36,760 nucleotides of DNA from Spirochaetales bacterium (lineage in GTDB: Bacteria > Spirochaetota > Spirochaetia > DSM-2461). Shown here piece after piece: positions 7,246 through 14,604 of this stretch (position 1 is the stretch's first letter; each line of letters opens with the position of its first letter). The notes under the pieces were generated by a model that did no database searches, was not told the DNA's origin, and saw only the letters and a program-made list of their open reading frames with translations. The stretch is from NCBI GenBank assembly GCA_028532905.1, contig JAQQAM010000113.1, positions 1 to 36,760 on the forward strand, read 5' to 3'. Both the position numbers and the translations under genes were made by a program.

Positions 7246-8172
7246 TCAGCTGCAGACCAATTCGATCCTGCTCATAAAAAACCGGAGAAACTCATCCCTG
7301 TGCAACTCAAGAGACACATGAACATTTCTGTCCATACCTTCCCCATCCAGAATCATCACCTGCCCTCTTCTCTCATCCTGTCCTGTGTGAACTCCCAGAG
7401 CGAAAGCCTTTTTCCCAGTCAAATCAGGCTTTATCACTCCGGCAACCGCCAGAGGATCGTGAAGAAGAATCCCCTGTATCCCCTTGCTCCTGTAAAACGA
7501 ACTGTAGCAGGCAATCATAGCAGAAAGAGCCTGTGATGCCTTACCTGACCAGGCGCTGATTCTATCCATTTCCTGATCGTCCAGCAGAGCTTGCGTTGTG
7601 ACATCCAGACCGTACATATGAATCTCGATTCCGGAACGGAGAACCCGGTCGGCGGCCTCAGGATCAGCATAGAAATTAAACTCCGCCCAGGGTGTAACAT
7701 TGCCGCGCGCCAGGGAACCGCCCATCAGGGTCAGCCTGGGAATCAGGGAAAGGGAGTCGGGGTATTGTTCAAGAAGCCGGGCAATATTGGTCAACGGGCC
7801 CAGGGCGATCAGTTCCAGACGGCCGTCGGCCTCTTTCAGAGCCTGATACATAAAATCCACTGCATTCAGATCAGACAGGGGAGCACCCGGAGGAAGATCA
7901 ATATCTCCCAGGCCGTTATTGCCATGAACAGCAGAAGCGGTATGAGCTTTACCTGTCAGAGGACCAGCCGCCCCTGCAGCCACGGGTACATCCACTCCTG
8001 CCAGAGCACAGAGGGCAGCAGCATTCCGGGCTGTATGTTCCACCCCCACATTGCCGGCAACAGTGGTAATTCCTGTCAGTTCCAGCTCATCCGATGCAAA
8101 GGCAAGCATCAGAGCCAAGGCATCATCTATTCCCGGGTCACAGTCGATCAGTATTTTTGCGGCATCTTTCAT
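7246..8172 (-). CDS. inosine-uridine preferring nucleoside hydrolase (IunH/RihA-C family)
   Basis: 308 residues, standard for the family. The calcium-binding signature DCDPGIDDA is at 10-18, with GNVGVEHTARNA, HGNNGLGD, ALGPLTNIA and LMGGSL following, and the C-terminal HDPLAV supplies the last metal Asp and active-site His. Family role: cleavage of ribonucleosides to base and ribose in the cytoplasm. Nucleobase preference cannot be read. The ATG at 8172 has only a weak AGGT in front of it. It is 68 bases downstream of the ferredoxin-ATPase gene with no obvious terminator between, so read-through is possible. Confidence 0.93.
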   Translation of the reverse strand: MKDAAKILIDCDPGIDDALALMLAFASDELELTGITTVAGNVGVEHTARNAAALCALAGVDVPVAAGAAGPLTGKAHTASAVHGNNGLGDIDLPPGAPLSDLNAVDFMYQALKEADGRLELIALGPLTNIARLLEQYPDSLSLIPRLTLMGGSLARGNVTPWAEFNFYADPEAADRVLRSGIEIHMYGLDVTTQALLDDQEMDRISAWSGKASQALSAMIACYSSFYRSKGIQGILLHDPLAVAGVIKPDLTGKKAFALGVHTGQDERRGQVMILDGEGMDRNVHVSLELHRDEFLRFFMSRIELVCS

Positions 8173-8240
8173 ACAGACCTATTATACAGGAAATGCCGCA
8201 CATGAGAATCACGGCCGGACAGGGATGTATGATGAGTCTG

Positions 8241-9098
8241 TCAGATTGTCTCCAGAGCCTTCTTCCAGCCCAGGTTTTCAAAAAAATCCGCCTCCGCAAC
8301 AGATGGGATTTCCCTGTTCGAGAGGGACTGAACAATTTTTTTATTGAATGGTATTTTCATAAGAACAGGAACCCCGTTCTCAGCGGCAAAATCCTCAATA
8401 TCCCGGCAGACGTCTTCGGAGAGGTCGGCTTTATTAATGATGATAAAGACTGCGGGATTGAAGCGGAGCACCATGGAATACACCCGTTTCAGATCATAGA
8501 GACCGGAGAGGGTCGGTTCTGTGACAATACACACTGAATCAGCACCGGTCACAGAAGAAATAACGGCACAGCCTATTCCAGGAGGGCCGTCTATGAGGAT
8601 TCCGGTTCTGCCTGTGGCTTCTGCCAGTTCTCTTGCGGCACCGCGGACTCTGGAAACAAGACGGCCGGATGTCTCCTCACCGGGAATCAGACTGGCATGA
8701 ACCAGAGGGCCGTAGATTGTTTCTGACTCATAGACCTTTCCGACAACCGCATCTTCCAGAGTCATGGCATTTTCGGGGCACACATGGACACAGACAGCGC
8801 ATCCTTCACAGGAAGGGGCATGCACTGAAAAGTCCCCTTTAATGGCACCAAAACGGCAGGAAGCCAGACATTGACCGCAGCCGCTGCACAAAGAGCTATT
8901 ATGAACGGCTCTTTGCAGCCCGCTGAACTCTTCCTCTTCTACTGTTTCTCCCTCAAGGAGTATGGAGAGATTGGGAGCATCCACATCGCAGTCGGCAAAA
9001 ACGGCATTGTCCATAAAGGGGACAAGAGAGGCTGTGAAGGATGTTTTTCCTGTCCCTCCCTTTCCTGAAATAACAACTGTTTCTTTTATTTTATTCAT
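8241..9098 (-). CDS. MinD/Mrp-type P-loop ATPase with inserted two-cluster ferredoxin domain (first of pair)
   Basis: 285 residues. Deviant Walker A SGKGGTGKTS (11-20), then CSGCGQCLASC (71-81) and CEGCAVCVHVC (97-107), two 4Fe-4S ferredoxin motifs, then the switch region DGPPGIG and a NKAD guanine-type motif. This is the layout of the ATPase pair in the ORP (orange protein) clusters of anaerobes, related to Mrp/NBP35 cluster carriers. Likely role: ATP-driven assembly or transfer of a metal-sulfur cluster together with the neighbouring NifX-type proteins (family inference). Its ATG overlaps the stop of the upstream paralogue by one base. Confidence 0.88.
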   Translation of the reverse strand: MNKIKETVVISGKGGTGKTSFTASLVPFMDNAVFADCDVDAPNLSILLEGETVEEEEFSGLQRAVHNSSLCSGCGQCLASCRFGAIKGDFSVHAPSCEGCAVCVHVCPENAMTLEDAVVGKVYESETIYGPLVHASLIPGEETSGRLVSRVRGAARELAEATGRTGILIDGPPGIGCAVISSVTGADSVCIVTEPTLSGLYDLKRVYSMVLRFNPAVFIIINKADLSEDVCRDIEDFAAENGVPVLMKIPFNKKIVQSLSNREIPSVAEADFFENLGWKKALETI

Positions 9099-9952
9099 CA
9101 GACTGCCACTCCCGGCATTCCGGCTTTCCGCTTCATGCCATCCATTATTTTTCTGTATTCCTTCTGCAGTTGTGGTGAGACAGAGTCAAGCATGACCCCG
9201 GTAGCGTATGCACCGGCCAGCTCCAGACTGAAGGGGATCTCTCCCAGAATGTCTATCGATTCATCCCGGCAGTAGTCATAGACACCCCGGTCTCCCATAC
9301 CCGCCTTGTTGATTACCACGGCAAAGGGGAGTTTCATGGTTCTCAGCATCTCTACAGTCCGTTTCATATCACTCAGGGCAAAGGGAGTGGGTTCTGTTAC
9401 AATGACGGCCAGATCGCAACCTTCAACGGCAGCCACTGTGGTACAGGAGGTACCGGGGGGACTGTCAATGATCTGCAATGCCTCAGTTCTGTCCATGGTT
9501 CTGATTCTGTCGATCAGGGGAACCCCGGAAAACTCTCCCACATCCATTTTGCCAGAGATAATGGGACTGCCGAAGCGTGTTATCCCCCTACTCACATAAC
9601 CGATAATCCTCTCCCTGTAGCGGATGGCATCAGACGGACAGACAAGTGCGCAGCCGCCGCAGCCATGGCAGATCTCCTTCATGGAAATGGTCAAAGCTTT
9701 GCCGGCAATAAGGGCATTGAAGCGGCAGAAGGCGGCGCAGTTCCGGCAGTGGGTGCATTTATCATTGTCAATTTCCGGATAGATTACAGATACGGGAATC
9801 CGGTCATTCCACTCAGGATTCAGGAACAGATCACCGTTGGGCTCCTCCACATCCATATCCACATATAGAGCGTCAGGAAACAGTGCCGCCAGATGGGTGG
9901 AGACAGTGGTTTTACCTGTCCCCCCCTTGCCGCTGAGAATTGCTGCTTTCAT
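9098..9952 (-). CDS. MinD/Mrp-type P-loop ATPase with inserted two-cluster ferredoxin domain (second of pair)
   Basis: 284 residues, paralogue of its downstream neighbour. SGKGGTGKTT (7-16) is the deviant Walker A; VDMDVEEPN follows. Ferredoxin motifs use Cys66, 69, 72, 76 and Cys95, 98, 101, 105. DSPPGTSC and the VINKAG motif complete the ATPase. In both copies the ferredoxin insert comes between the first strand and the switch region. The two may form a heterodimer. It starts six bases after the NifX-like gene stop, so it belongs to the five-gene transcript read leftward from 11118. Confidence 0.88.
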   Translation of the reverse strand: MKAAILSGKGGTGKTTVSTHLAALFPDALYVDMDVEEPNGDLFLNPEWNDRIPVSVIYPEIDNDKCTHCRNCAAFCRFNALIAGKALTISMKEICHGCGGCALVCPSDAIRYRERIIGYVSRGITRFGSPIISGKMDVGEFSGVPLIDRIRTMDRTEALQIIDSPPGTSCTTVAAVEGCDLAVIVTEPTPFALSDMKRTVEMLRTMKLPFAVVINKAGMGDRGVYDYCRDESIDILGEIPFSLELAGAYATGVMLDSVSPQLQKEYRKIMDGMKRKAGMPGVAV

Positions 9953-9958
9953 ACGGCA

Positions 9959-10324
9959 TCAGGCCCTGTGCATTCCGGCAACCGAAGCCTTCTGCTGCTC
10001 TTCCAGCCGATGGTTTTCCCATGCCTTAATGGCCTTATCAGGAAGAGTTATACTTCCCTGCCTGAAAACGGAGATGTTCATGGCCTGAAGAGCATCCATG
10101 GCCTGAGGGCCCACATCCGGAGCAATCAGGACTCCGGTTCCGAAATTGACCAGAATCTGCACAGCCTGGGCTCCGGCACCTCCGGAGGCATCCTTTGCAC
10201 TGTTGCTGACTGTTTTAAATGTTCTTTGATCCGTGTCAAAGAAAAGAAAATGAGAACAGCGGCCGAAGCGGCTGTCCAGTTCCGCCTGATCATCGAAACC
10301 AGTACTGCAGAGAGCGACAATCAT
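9959..10324 (-). CDS. NifX/NifB-C family (dinitrogenase iron-molybdenum cofactor binding fold) protein
   Basis: 121 residues. The small ribonuclease-H-like fold is recognisable: MIVALCSTGFDDQAELDSRFGRCSHFLFFD, GGAGAQAVQILVNFGTGVLIAPDVGPQA and a final helix. DSRFGRC matches the family signature around the cofactor-binding site. Related proteins bind Mo-, Fe- or Cu/Mo-sulfur clusters (NifX, ORP). No nif genes are in the window, so a nitrogenase role is not supported. It overlaps the DUF5320 gene by four bases (ATGA). Confidence 0.85.
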   Translation of the reverse strand: MIVALCSTGFDDQAELDSRFGRCSHFLFFDTDQRTFKTVSNSAKDASGGAGAQAVQILVNFGTGVLIAPDVGPQAMDALQAMNISVFRQGSITLPDKAIKAWENHRLEEQQKASVAGMHRA

Positions 10325-10692
10325 GCTCTGTCTCCCTTGAGAGTCCGTAATTCTGATTCCAGGGATTCTATCCGGTTCAGCAGGGTGTCTACTGAAAAGT
10401 CCCCTCCGGCAGCCCGGCCTCTTCCGTATCTCTGACCCGAAGCGTATCCCTGACCCACTGCGCGGCCCTGACCTCTACCGAGACCCTGTCCGGCACCGCA
10501 GCCCCTGCCACGCCCCCGGCCCTGTCCGGCACCGCGTCCATTTCCGTTTCCGTTTCTATTGCCGTGTCCGAATCCACCACCGAAACCGCCACCTGCAAAT
10601 GCTGTCTCTGACAGAGAGTCTCTCTTACAATTCCCCTGTCCGCGGCCTGTAAGTGGCCCCTTGTTTTCCGGTCCCATTCCATTTCTGTTCAT
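10321..10692 (-). CDS. DUF5320-type Gly/Arg-rich small protein
   Basis: 123 residues from the ATG at 10692, which follows AAGGAAG. The N-terminal signature MNRNGMGPENKGPLTGRG followed by QGNC is typical of DUF5320 proteins found beside NifX-like and ferredoxin-ATPase genes. The middle (about 40-95) is low-complexity, built of GRG, GQG and GNGNG units, with one further Cys in RGCGAGQ. The end is a short coiled-coil-like helix (LLNRIESLESELRTLKGD). Function unknown; the context suggests a metal-cluster or scaffold role. Confidence 0.8.
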   Translation of the reverse strand: MNRNGMGPENKGPLTGRGQGNCKRDSLSETAFAGGGFGGGFGHGNRNGNGNGRGAGQGRGRGRGCGAGQGLGRGQGRAVGQGYASGQRYGRGRAAGGDFSVDTLLNRIESLESELRTLKGDRA

Positions 10693-10728
10693 GGTTTTCT
10701 TCCTTATCTTAAAAATCTTATTTGACAG

Positions 10729-10751
10729 CAAAGGCCGTCATACAGCCTTTG
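10729..10751 (-). repeat. intercistronic hairpin between NifX-like and DUF5320 genes
   Basis: CAAAGGC and GCCTTTG form a 7-bp stem with a 9-base loop in the 75-base gap. There is no T-run, so it is more likely an RNA-processing or stability element than a terminator. Confidence 0.4.
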
Positions 10752-10767
10752 TGATCCCTGCAGCGGT

Positions 10768-11118
10768 TTAATGGTGGTGGTCACAGACAGAGCCGGTTGA
10801 CTCCAGATTTCCTTCCATATAAACCTTCAGACACTCTTCAATGGTCCCCCGGGCTCCCAGGATGACTTCGATATCATTATCCTTGAAGATCTGAACAGCC
10901 ATGCCGCCCATACCTCCGGTCACAATAGCGGTAGCCCCCTGTTTTTTAACAAACTCGGGAATCACTCCCGGTGCATGGGGAGGGGGAACGATGTAATCTG
11001 TGGTTTCGACTTTACCGTCTTTCACCACAGCAAAGGCAAACTCCTTCGCATGTCCGAAATGCTCCTCTACATTAATTCTGTCGTTAGTGGGAAAGGCCAC
11101 TTTCATAACTGCTGACAT
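10768..11118 (-). CDS. NifX/NifB-C family protein with C-terminal CDHHH, first gene of the ORP-like operon
   Basis: 116 residues. MKVAFPTNDRINVEEHFGHAKEFAF is the characteristic N-terminus with the EHFGHA cofactor-site motif, and GATAIVTGGMGGMAVQIF matches the second half of the fold. It ends in CDHHH, a likely metal-binding tail. The ATG at 11118 follows GGAGG by six bases; an inner ATG at 11106 is less well placed. It directly follows the strong inverted repeat at 11136-11168, so it is first in the regulated transcript. Confidence 0.87.
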   Translation of the reverse strand: MSAVMKVAFPTNDRINVEEHFGHAKEFAFAVVKDGKVETTDYIVPPPHAPGVIPEFVKKQGATAIVTGGMGGMAVQIFKDNDIEVILGARGTIEECLKVYMEGNLESTGSVCDHHH

Positions 11119-11135
11119 ACAATACCTCCATAATT

Positions 11136-11168
11136 ATTGTGCATATGCCCAATGAGCATATGCACAAT
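11136..11168. promoter_or_regulatory. 33-base inverted repeat, probable operator of the DUF134 regulator
   Basis: ATTGTGCATATG and CATATGCACAAT are perfect 12-base arms around a 9-base spacer. Each arm also contributes to a self-complementary GCATATGC (11141-11148 and 11156-11163), 15 bases apart, so two dimers could bind side by side. It lies 17 bases before the NifX-like start and 95 before the DUF134 start. Confidence 0.65.
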
Positions 11169-11263
11169 ATACACCCACACAATCGTAAAAGCAAGATCAG
11201 AAAGAGAGAATTTAAAAGAGTTGTTAACTTTTTAGAGGGATTAGACTATTATGAAGATCATAT

Positions 11264-11560
11264 ATGCCCAGACCATACAAAAACAGAAAGTGCAGAAATC
11301 TCGATGCCCGGCGCAATTTCAAGCCATCGGGTATACCTTCAAGGGAACTGGAGACTGTAGAACTTAATCTGGATGAATTTGAAGCCGTCAGACTTTGTGA
11401 CTATGACGGACTGAACCAGATTGAAGCGGCCGAATCCATGGAAGTCTCCAGAGCCACCGTGCAGAGACTGCTCCAGTCCGGGAGAAAGAAAATTGTTGAT
11501 GTTCTGCTGAATACAAAGGAGCTTCTGATTCACCAGAATCAGGACGATTCTAACGGGTAA
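11264..11560 (+). CDS. DUF134 family HTH regulator
   Basis: 98 residues, the usual size. It opens MPRPYKNRKCRN and contains FKPSGIPSRELETVELNLDEFEAVRL followed by DYDGLNQIEAAESMEVSRATVQRLL, a sigma-factor-like helix-turn-helix at about residues 48-72. DUF134 genes habitually flank ORP/NifX clusters, as here. No strong ribosome site is seen, and the leader is about 100 bases. Probable role: control of the divergent metal-cluster operon via the palindrome at 11136-11168. The 3' end overlaps the convergent oxidoreductase gene by 11 bases. Confidence 0.87.
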   Translation: MPRPYKNRKCRNLDARRNFKPSGIPSRELETVELNLDEFEAVRLCDYDGLNQIEAAESMEVSRATVQRLLQSGRKKIVDVLLNTKELLIHQNQDDSNG

Positions 11561-12530
11561 AGCTGTCCAGTATCCGCATACATTGGATGCCTTCATCCAG
11601 GGAACAGGGATTTTCACCCTTCCCCCTGAAATAGTCCACTGCGGAGACGATCATGGGCATCTGAATATTTTCAGGATTATTGAAGTTCAGAACCTCTTCC
11701 CTCCCTTTCACTGACAGGATCAGACGCTCACCGAAAAAAGAGAAGCTGAGCTTACCCAGGGAGCCGAAGATTTCACAGCTGTCCAGGCTGTTGGCCTCAT
11801 GATCAATACTGAAGTGCCAGAGCCCCTGAAAAGGGATTCCCGATTGAAAAAGAATGGTACCGGCCACGTAATCATCTGCCGGGGTGGCGCCTGAACGGTT
11901 AAAGGAGTGACCTTCGGCCTGTGCAGCCGTTCCAAAGAAATGGAGCATCAGATCAATCTGATGCGGAGCAATGTCTGTAAACAGTCCGCCCCCGGAAACA
12001 GCCGGGTTCTCTCGCCAGTTGTCATCAGTAACCGTCAGAATAGATGCCTCACGCCTCTGAAAAACACGGATCTGAACAAAGCGGATATCTCCCAGAGTTC
12101 CTGAATCGAGAATCTGTTTTACAGTTCTGAAGGATTCCAGCTGCCGTCTGTAATGGGCGACAACCAGCTTCTTACCGGATTGTTCAAGAACAGGCCTGAT
12201 TGTCTCCGCTTCGGCAGCGGTTCGGCAGACCGGTTTCTCAAGGTATACATTCTTCCCGGCCTTCAGGGCTTTGACAGCCAGCTCACAATGGGAGGACGGC
12301 GGAGTGGCAATATAAACTGCATTGATGTCCTCTCTTGCCAGTAGTTCATCGGCAGAGCTGTACCAGGAGGGAACACCATGCCTACGGGCAAAATCCTCCG
12401 CCCGGTCCGGACTGCGCCTCATAACGGCAAGAAGTTCTGAATGATCCGCCTTGTTGAAAGCGGGGCCGCTTTTCTTTTCGGCCACATCTCCGGCTCCGAT
12501 AATACCCCATGTTACTTTGTCTGCACTCAT
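11550..12530 (-). CDS. Gfo/Idh/MocA family NAD(P)-dependent oxidoreductase
   Basis: 326 residues. The Rossmann fold starts with TWGIIGAGDVAEKKSGPAF (about 8-25). YLEKPVCRT near residue 96 is the family EKP motif with the catalytic-site Lys. GGGLFTDIAPHQIDLMLHFFG near 180 carries the conserved DI..H pattern of the C-terminal sheet. Members oxidise or reduce sugars, inositols and related polyols; the substrate is not predictable. It is a single-gene unit, convergent with DUF134 and divergent from the Mn exporter. Confidence 0.9.
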   Translation of the reverse strand: MSADKVTWGIIGAGDVAEKKSGPAFNKADHSELLAVMRRSPDRAEDFARRHGVPSWYSSADELLAREDINAVYIATPPSSHCELAVKALKAGKNVYLEKPVCRTAAEAETIRPVLEQSGKKLVVAHYRRQLESFRTVKQILDSGTLGDIRFVQIRVFQRREASILTVTDDNWRENPAVSGGGLFTDIAPHQIDLMLHFFGTAAQAEGHSFNRSGATPADDYVAGTILFQSGIPFQGLWHFSIDHEANSLDSCEIFGSLGKLSFSFFGERLILSVKGREEVLNFNNPENIQMPMIVSAVDYFRGKGENPCSLDEGIQCMRILDSFTR

Positions 12531-12570
12531 ATTCCCAGTATAAATGCTTTTACCCGGTTCTTCATCCCGT

Positions 12571-12598
12571 TTAACAAATACCTGAACTCCAGTATGAT
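12571..12598 (+). promoter_or_regulatory. candidate promoter of the Mn exporter gene
   Basis: TTAACA and TATGAT are separated by 16 bases and lie about 60 bases upstream of the TTG start. No manganese riboswitch (yybP-ykoY) pattern was recognised in the leader. Confidence 0.4.
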
Positions 12599-12660
12599 AT
12601 TTACCCGGGATCTTCCTTTATTGAAGCAGAAGGAAGAACCTGACATAAAGGAAACTGGTT

Positions 12661-13233
12661 TTGAATCTATTAACACTCATAATAACAGCGGCAGCCCTGT
12701 CGGCAGATGCCTTTGCCGCATCCCTGAGCTGCGGCTGCACCATGAATAATTTCCGTTACAGACACTCATTTCTTACGGCTGCGTTTTTTGGAGGGTTTCA
12801 GGCTCTCATGCCCCTGATGGGCTGGCTGGGGGCCTCCCTGTTCCGGGAGTCCTGGCTGTTTCACAACGGACACTGGATCTCCTTCATTCTTCTGAGTCTG
12901 ATCGGAGGAAAGATGATCTGGGAGGGGCTCCATCCTGATGAAGAGTGCCCTGACCCGGAAGATGTTTTTAAAATAGGGAACCTGCTGCTTCTGGCAGTAG
13001 CCACCAGCATAGATGCTCTGGCGGTGGGAATGAGTCTGGCCTTCCTGGGCTCATCCATTCTTCTGGAAGCCTGTATCATCGGAATTATAACCTTTGGTGT
13101 TTCCTGGTTCGGCGTCTTTGCGGGACACAGGCTCAGTCATCTGTTCGGAGAACGGATGGAAGAGATCGGAGGAACCGTACTGATTCTGATCGGAATCAGA
13201 ATCATACTGGGGCATTACGGCATTTTCGGCTGA
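12661..13233 (+). CDS. mntP: MntP-type manganese efflux pump
   Basis: 190 residues; E. coli MntP has 188. Six hydrophobic segments are evident. The two-fold repeat typical of the family is visible: ALSADAFAASLSCG near residue 12 and ATSIDALAVGMSLAF near 114, with the key membrane aspartates in each. The start is a TTG with AAGGAAA upstream. Family role: export of Mn2+ across the inner membrane. It overlaps the convergent CLC gene by 19 bases. The distantly related YtaF proteins are a less likely alternative. Confidence 0.85.
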   Translation: MNLLTLIITAAALSADAFAASLSCGCTMNNFRYRHSFLTAAFFGGFQALMPLMGWLGASLFRESWLFHNGHWISFILLSLIGGKMIWEGLHPDEECPDPEDVFKIGNLLLLAVATSIDALAVGMSLAFLGSSILLEACIIGIITFGVSWFGVFAGHRLSHLFGERMEEIGGTVLILIGIRIILGHYGIFG

Positions 13234-14567
13234 TCTTCCAGTTTCTCTTCCCGTTCTTCCAGAGCCAGATCGTAGAGGGTATGGTTCTGGTTCACCATAT
13301 AGCCCACCACAGCGGCCAGACCCGCCGGAAGACTGTAATACAAACCGAAGAGCTCAATGACTATAATGGCAGCGGCAATAGGGGTGTTCATAATACTGGC
13401 AAAATAACCGGCAAACCCTGCTGCCAGGAGGGCAAAGTATTCGGGGGATTCGGGAACAATGCCAAAGAGGTCGGCAAAAGCGGCTCCCATCATCATTCCC
13501 ATCATAACAGCCGGTCCTGTAAATCCGGCACTCATCCCGGAACCCACTGTAAAAATATTCCCCAGCCCTTTGACCTGAATAAGGATAAAGATCACAACAA
13601 AGAGGGGCAGAGACTCGGGAAGAATCCCTCTGAGGATATCCGGATTGTAATGCATTAAGGCAGACTGAACAGGAAAGCCCTTCCCCAGAAGGTTCAGATT
13701 GACCAGCACAAGAGCCGAGGAGACTCCCGAGCCGATGAGCAGATAGGATGTCTGCCTTACAGGAGAGAGGAGCTGATCTCTCTGAAACAAGCGGGACACG
13801 CCGGAATAAACCAGAATAAAAGCCTTCCCTGCAAACCCGGCGCAGACAGTCACCACCAGGATCTCCAGAAGGAGGATCACTTCCATATGAACCTGACTGG
13901 CATGGATCATCAGAACCGGTTCGAAGCCCAGGTGTTTTGCCAGATAGACAGAGATGGAGCTGGCCAGTATGGCCGGAAACAGCTGCCTGTAGCGCATATT
14001 GGTCTTCAGAATAATCTCTACCGCAAAAATCCCCGCACCGATGGGGCTGTGAATCAGCGCCGCCACAGCCGCTGCCATTCCGCAGATGGGAAACAGGGGC
14101 TGCAGAGCCGGATCAATCAGCCTTCGGCCTGTAAAACGTTCTGTAAGGCGGCCCGCAGCGGACATAAAACCGGCACTCATACGTCCGACAGGCCCGACAA
14201 ACCCACCGTTTCCATAGGTCCCCAGGGTAATCAGAGCGGCCATTGACTTGAAAACAGTTTCCCGGACCGGAAGACGGCCACCCCTTTTTCTGACCCCTTC
14301 CAGGTAGGAGGGAATACCTTCACCCATGGATGAAGGAACAATGGCATAGATAATCAGACCTGTCGGAAGGGCTCCTGCCAGAGGCCAGAGCCAGAGAGGC
14401 ACCCTTTTCACAGAGGCCAGGGCGGAAGTCATTCCATGAAATAGGTAGAGGAAGCCCTGAACCGTAAAATTGCCGATAAAAGCAGAGACTACGGCAATAA
14501 GGGACCAGACCAAAAGATTCCGGAAAGAGCTGTTTTTCTTTATGAGTGAAGAAAATGAAAGAGACAT
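13215..14567 (-). CDS. CLC family chloride channel without gating and proton glutamates
   Basis: 450 residues with about ten or more membrane helices, the size of bacterial CLCs. The selectivity motifs are altered: GSGIP is GEGIP (about residue 80), GREGP appears as GPVGR within GNGGFVGPVGRMSAG, and GxFxP is GFTGP near 350. The external gating Glu (E148 of E. coli ClcA) is therefore Val, and the internal proton Glu (E203), read from PIGAGIFAVEIILKT, is Ile. Family knowledge: exchange with H+ needs both, so a passive anion channel is more likely (inference). No C-terminal CBS domains. The neighbouring genes do not explain its role. Confidence 0.86.
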   Translation of the reverse strand: MSLSFSSLIKKNSSFRNLLVWSLIAVVSAFIGNFTVQGFLYLFHGMTSALASVKRVPLWLWPLAGALPTGLIIYAIVPSSMGEGIPSYLEGVRKRGGRLPVRETVFKSMAALITLGTYGNGGFVGPVGRMSAGFMSAAGRLTERFTGRRLIDPALQPLFPICGMAAAVAALIHSPIGAGIFAVEIILKTNMRYRQLFPAILASSISVYLAKHLGFEPVLMIHASQVHMEVILLLEILVVTVCAGFAGKAFILVYSGVSRLFQRDQLLSPVRQTSYLLIGSGVSSALVLVNLNLLGKGFPVQSALMHYNPDILRGILPESLPLFVVIFILIQVKGLGNIFTVGSGMSAGFTGPAVMMGMMMGAAFADLFGIVPESPEYFALLAAGFAGYFASIMNTPIAAAIIVIELFGLYYSLPAGLAAVVGYMVNQNHTLYDLALEEREEKLEDQPKMP

Positions 14568-14604
14568 ATATGTCCCCGATTATCGGCAGAAAGACGGATA
14601 AAAT

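Noticed and set aside
8173-8186. TATAAT eight bases before the nucleoside hydrolase start
   Set aside because: No -35 box is present at the right distance, and a leaderless message is not otherwise supported here.
10457-10575. GC-rich imperfect repeats as a DNA repeat array
   Set aside because: They are the coding sequence of the Gly/Arg-rich centre of the DUF5320 protein, with no regular spacer or conserved unit.
11139-11360. 73-codon plus-strand frame before DUF134
   Set aside because: It starts inside the palindrome, lacks a ribosome site and overlaps the real DUF134 start in another frame.
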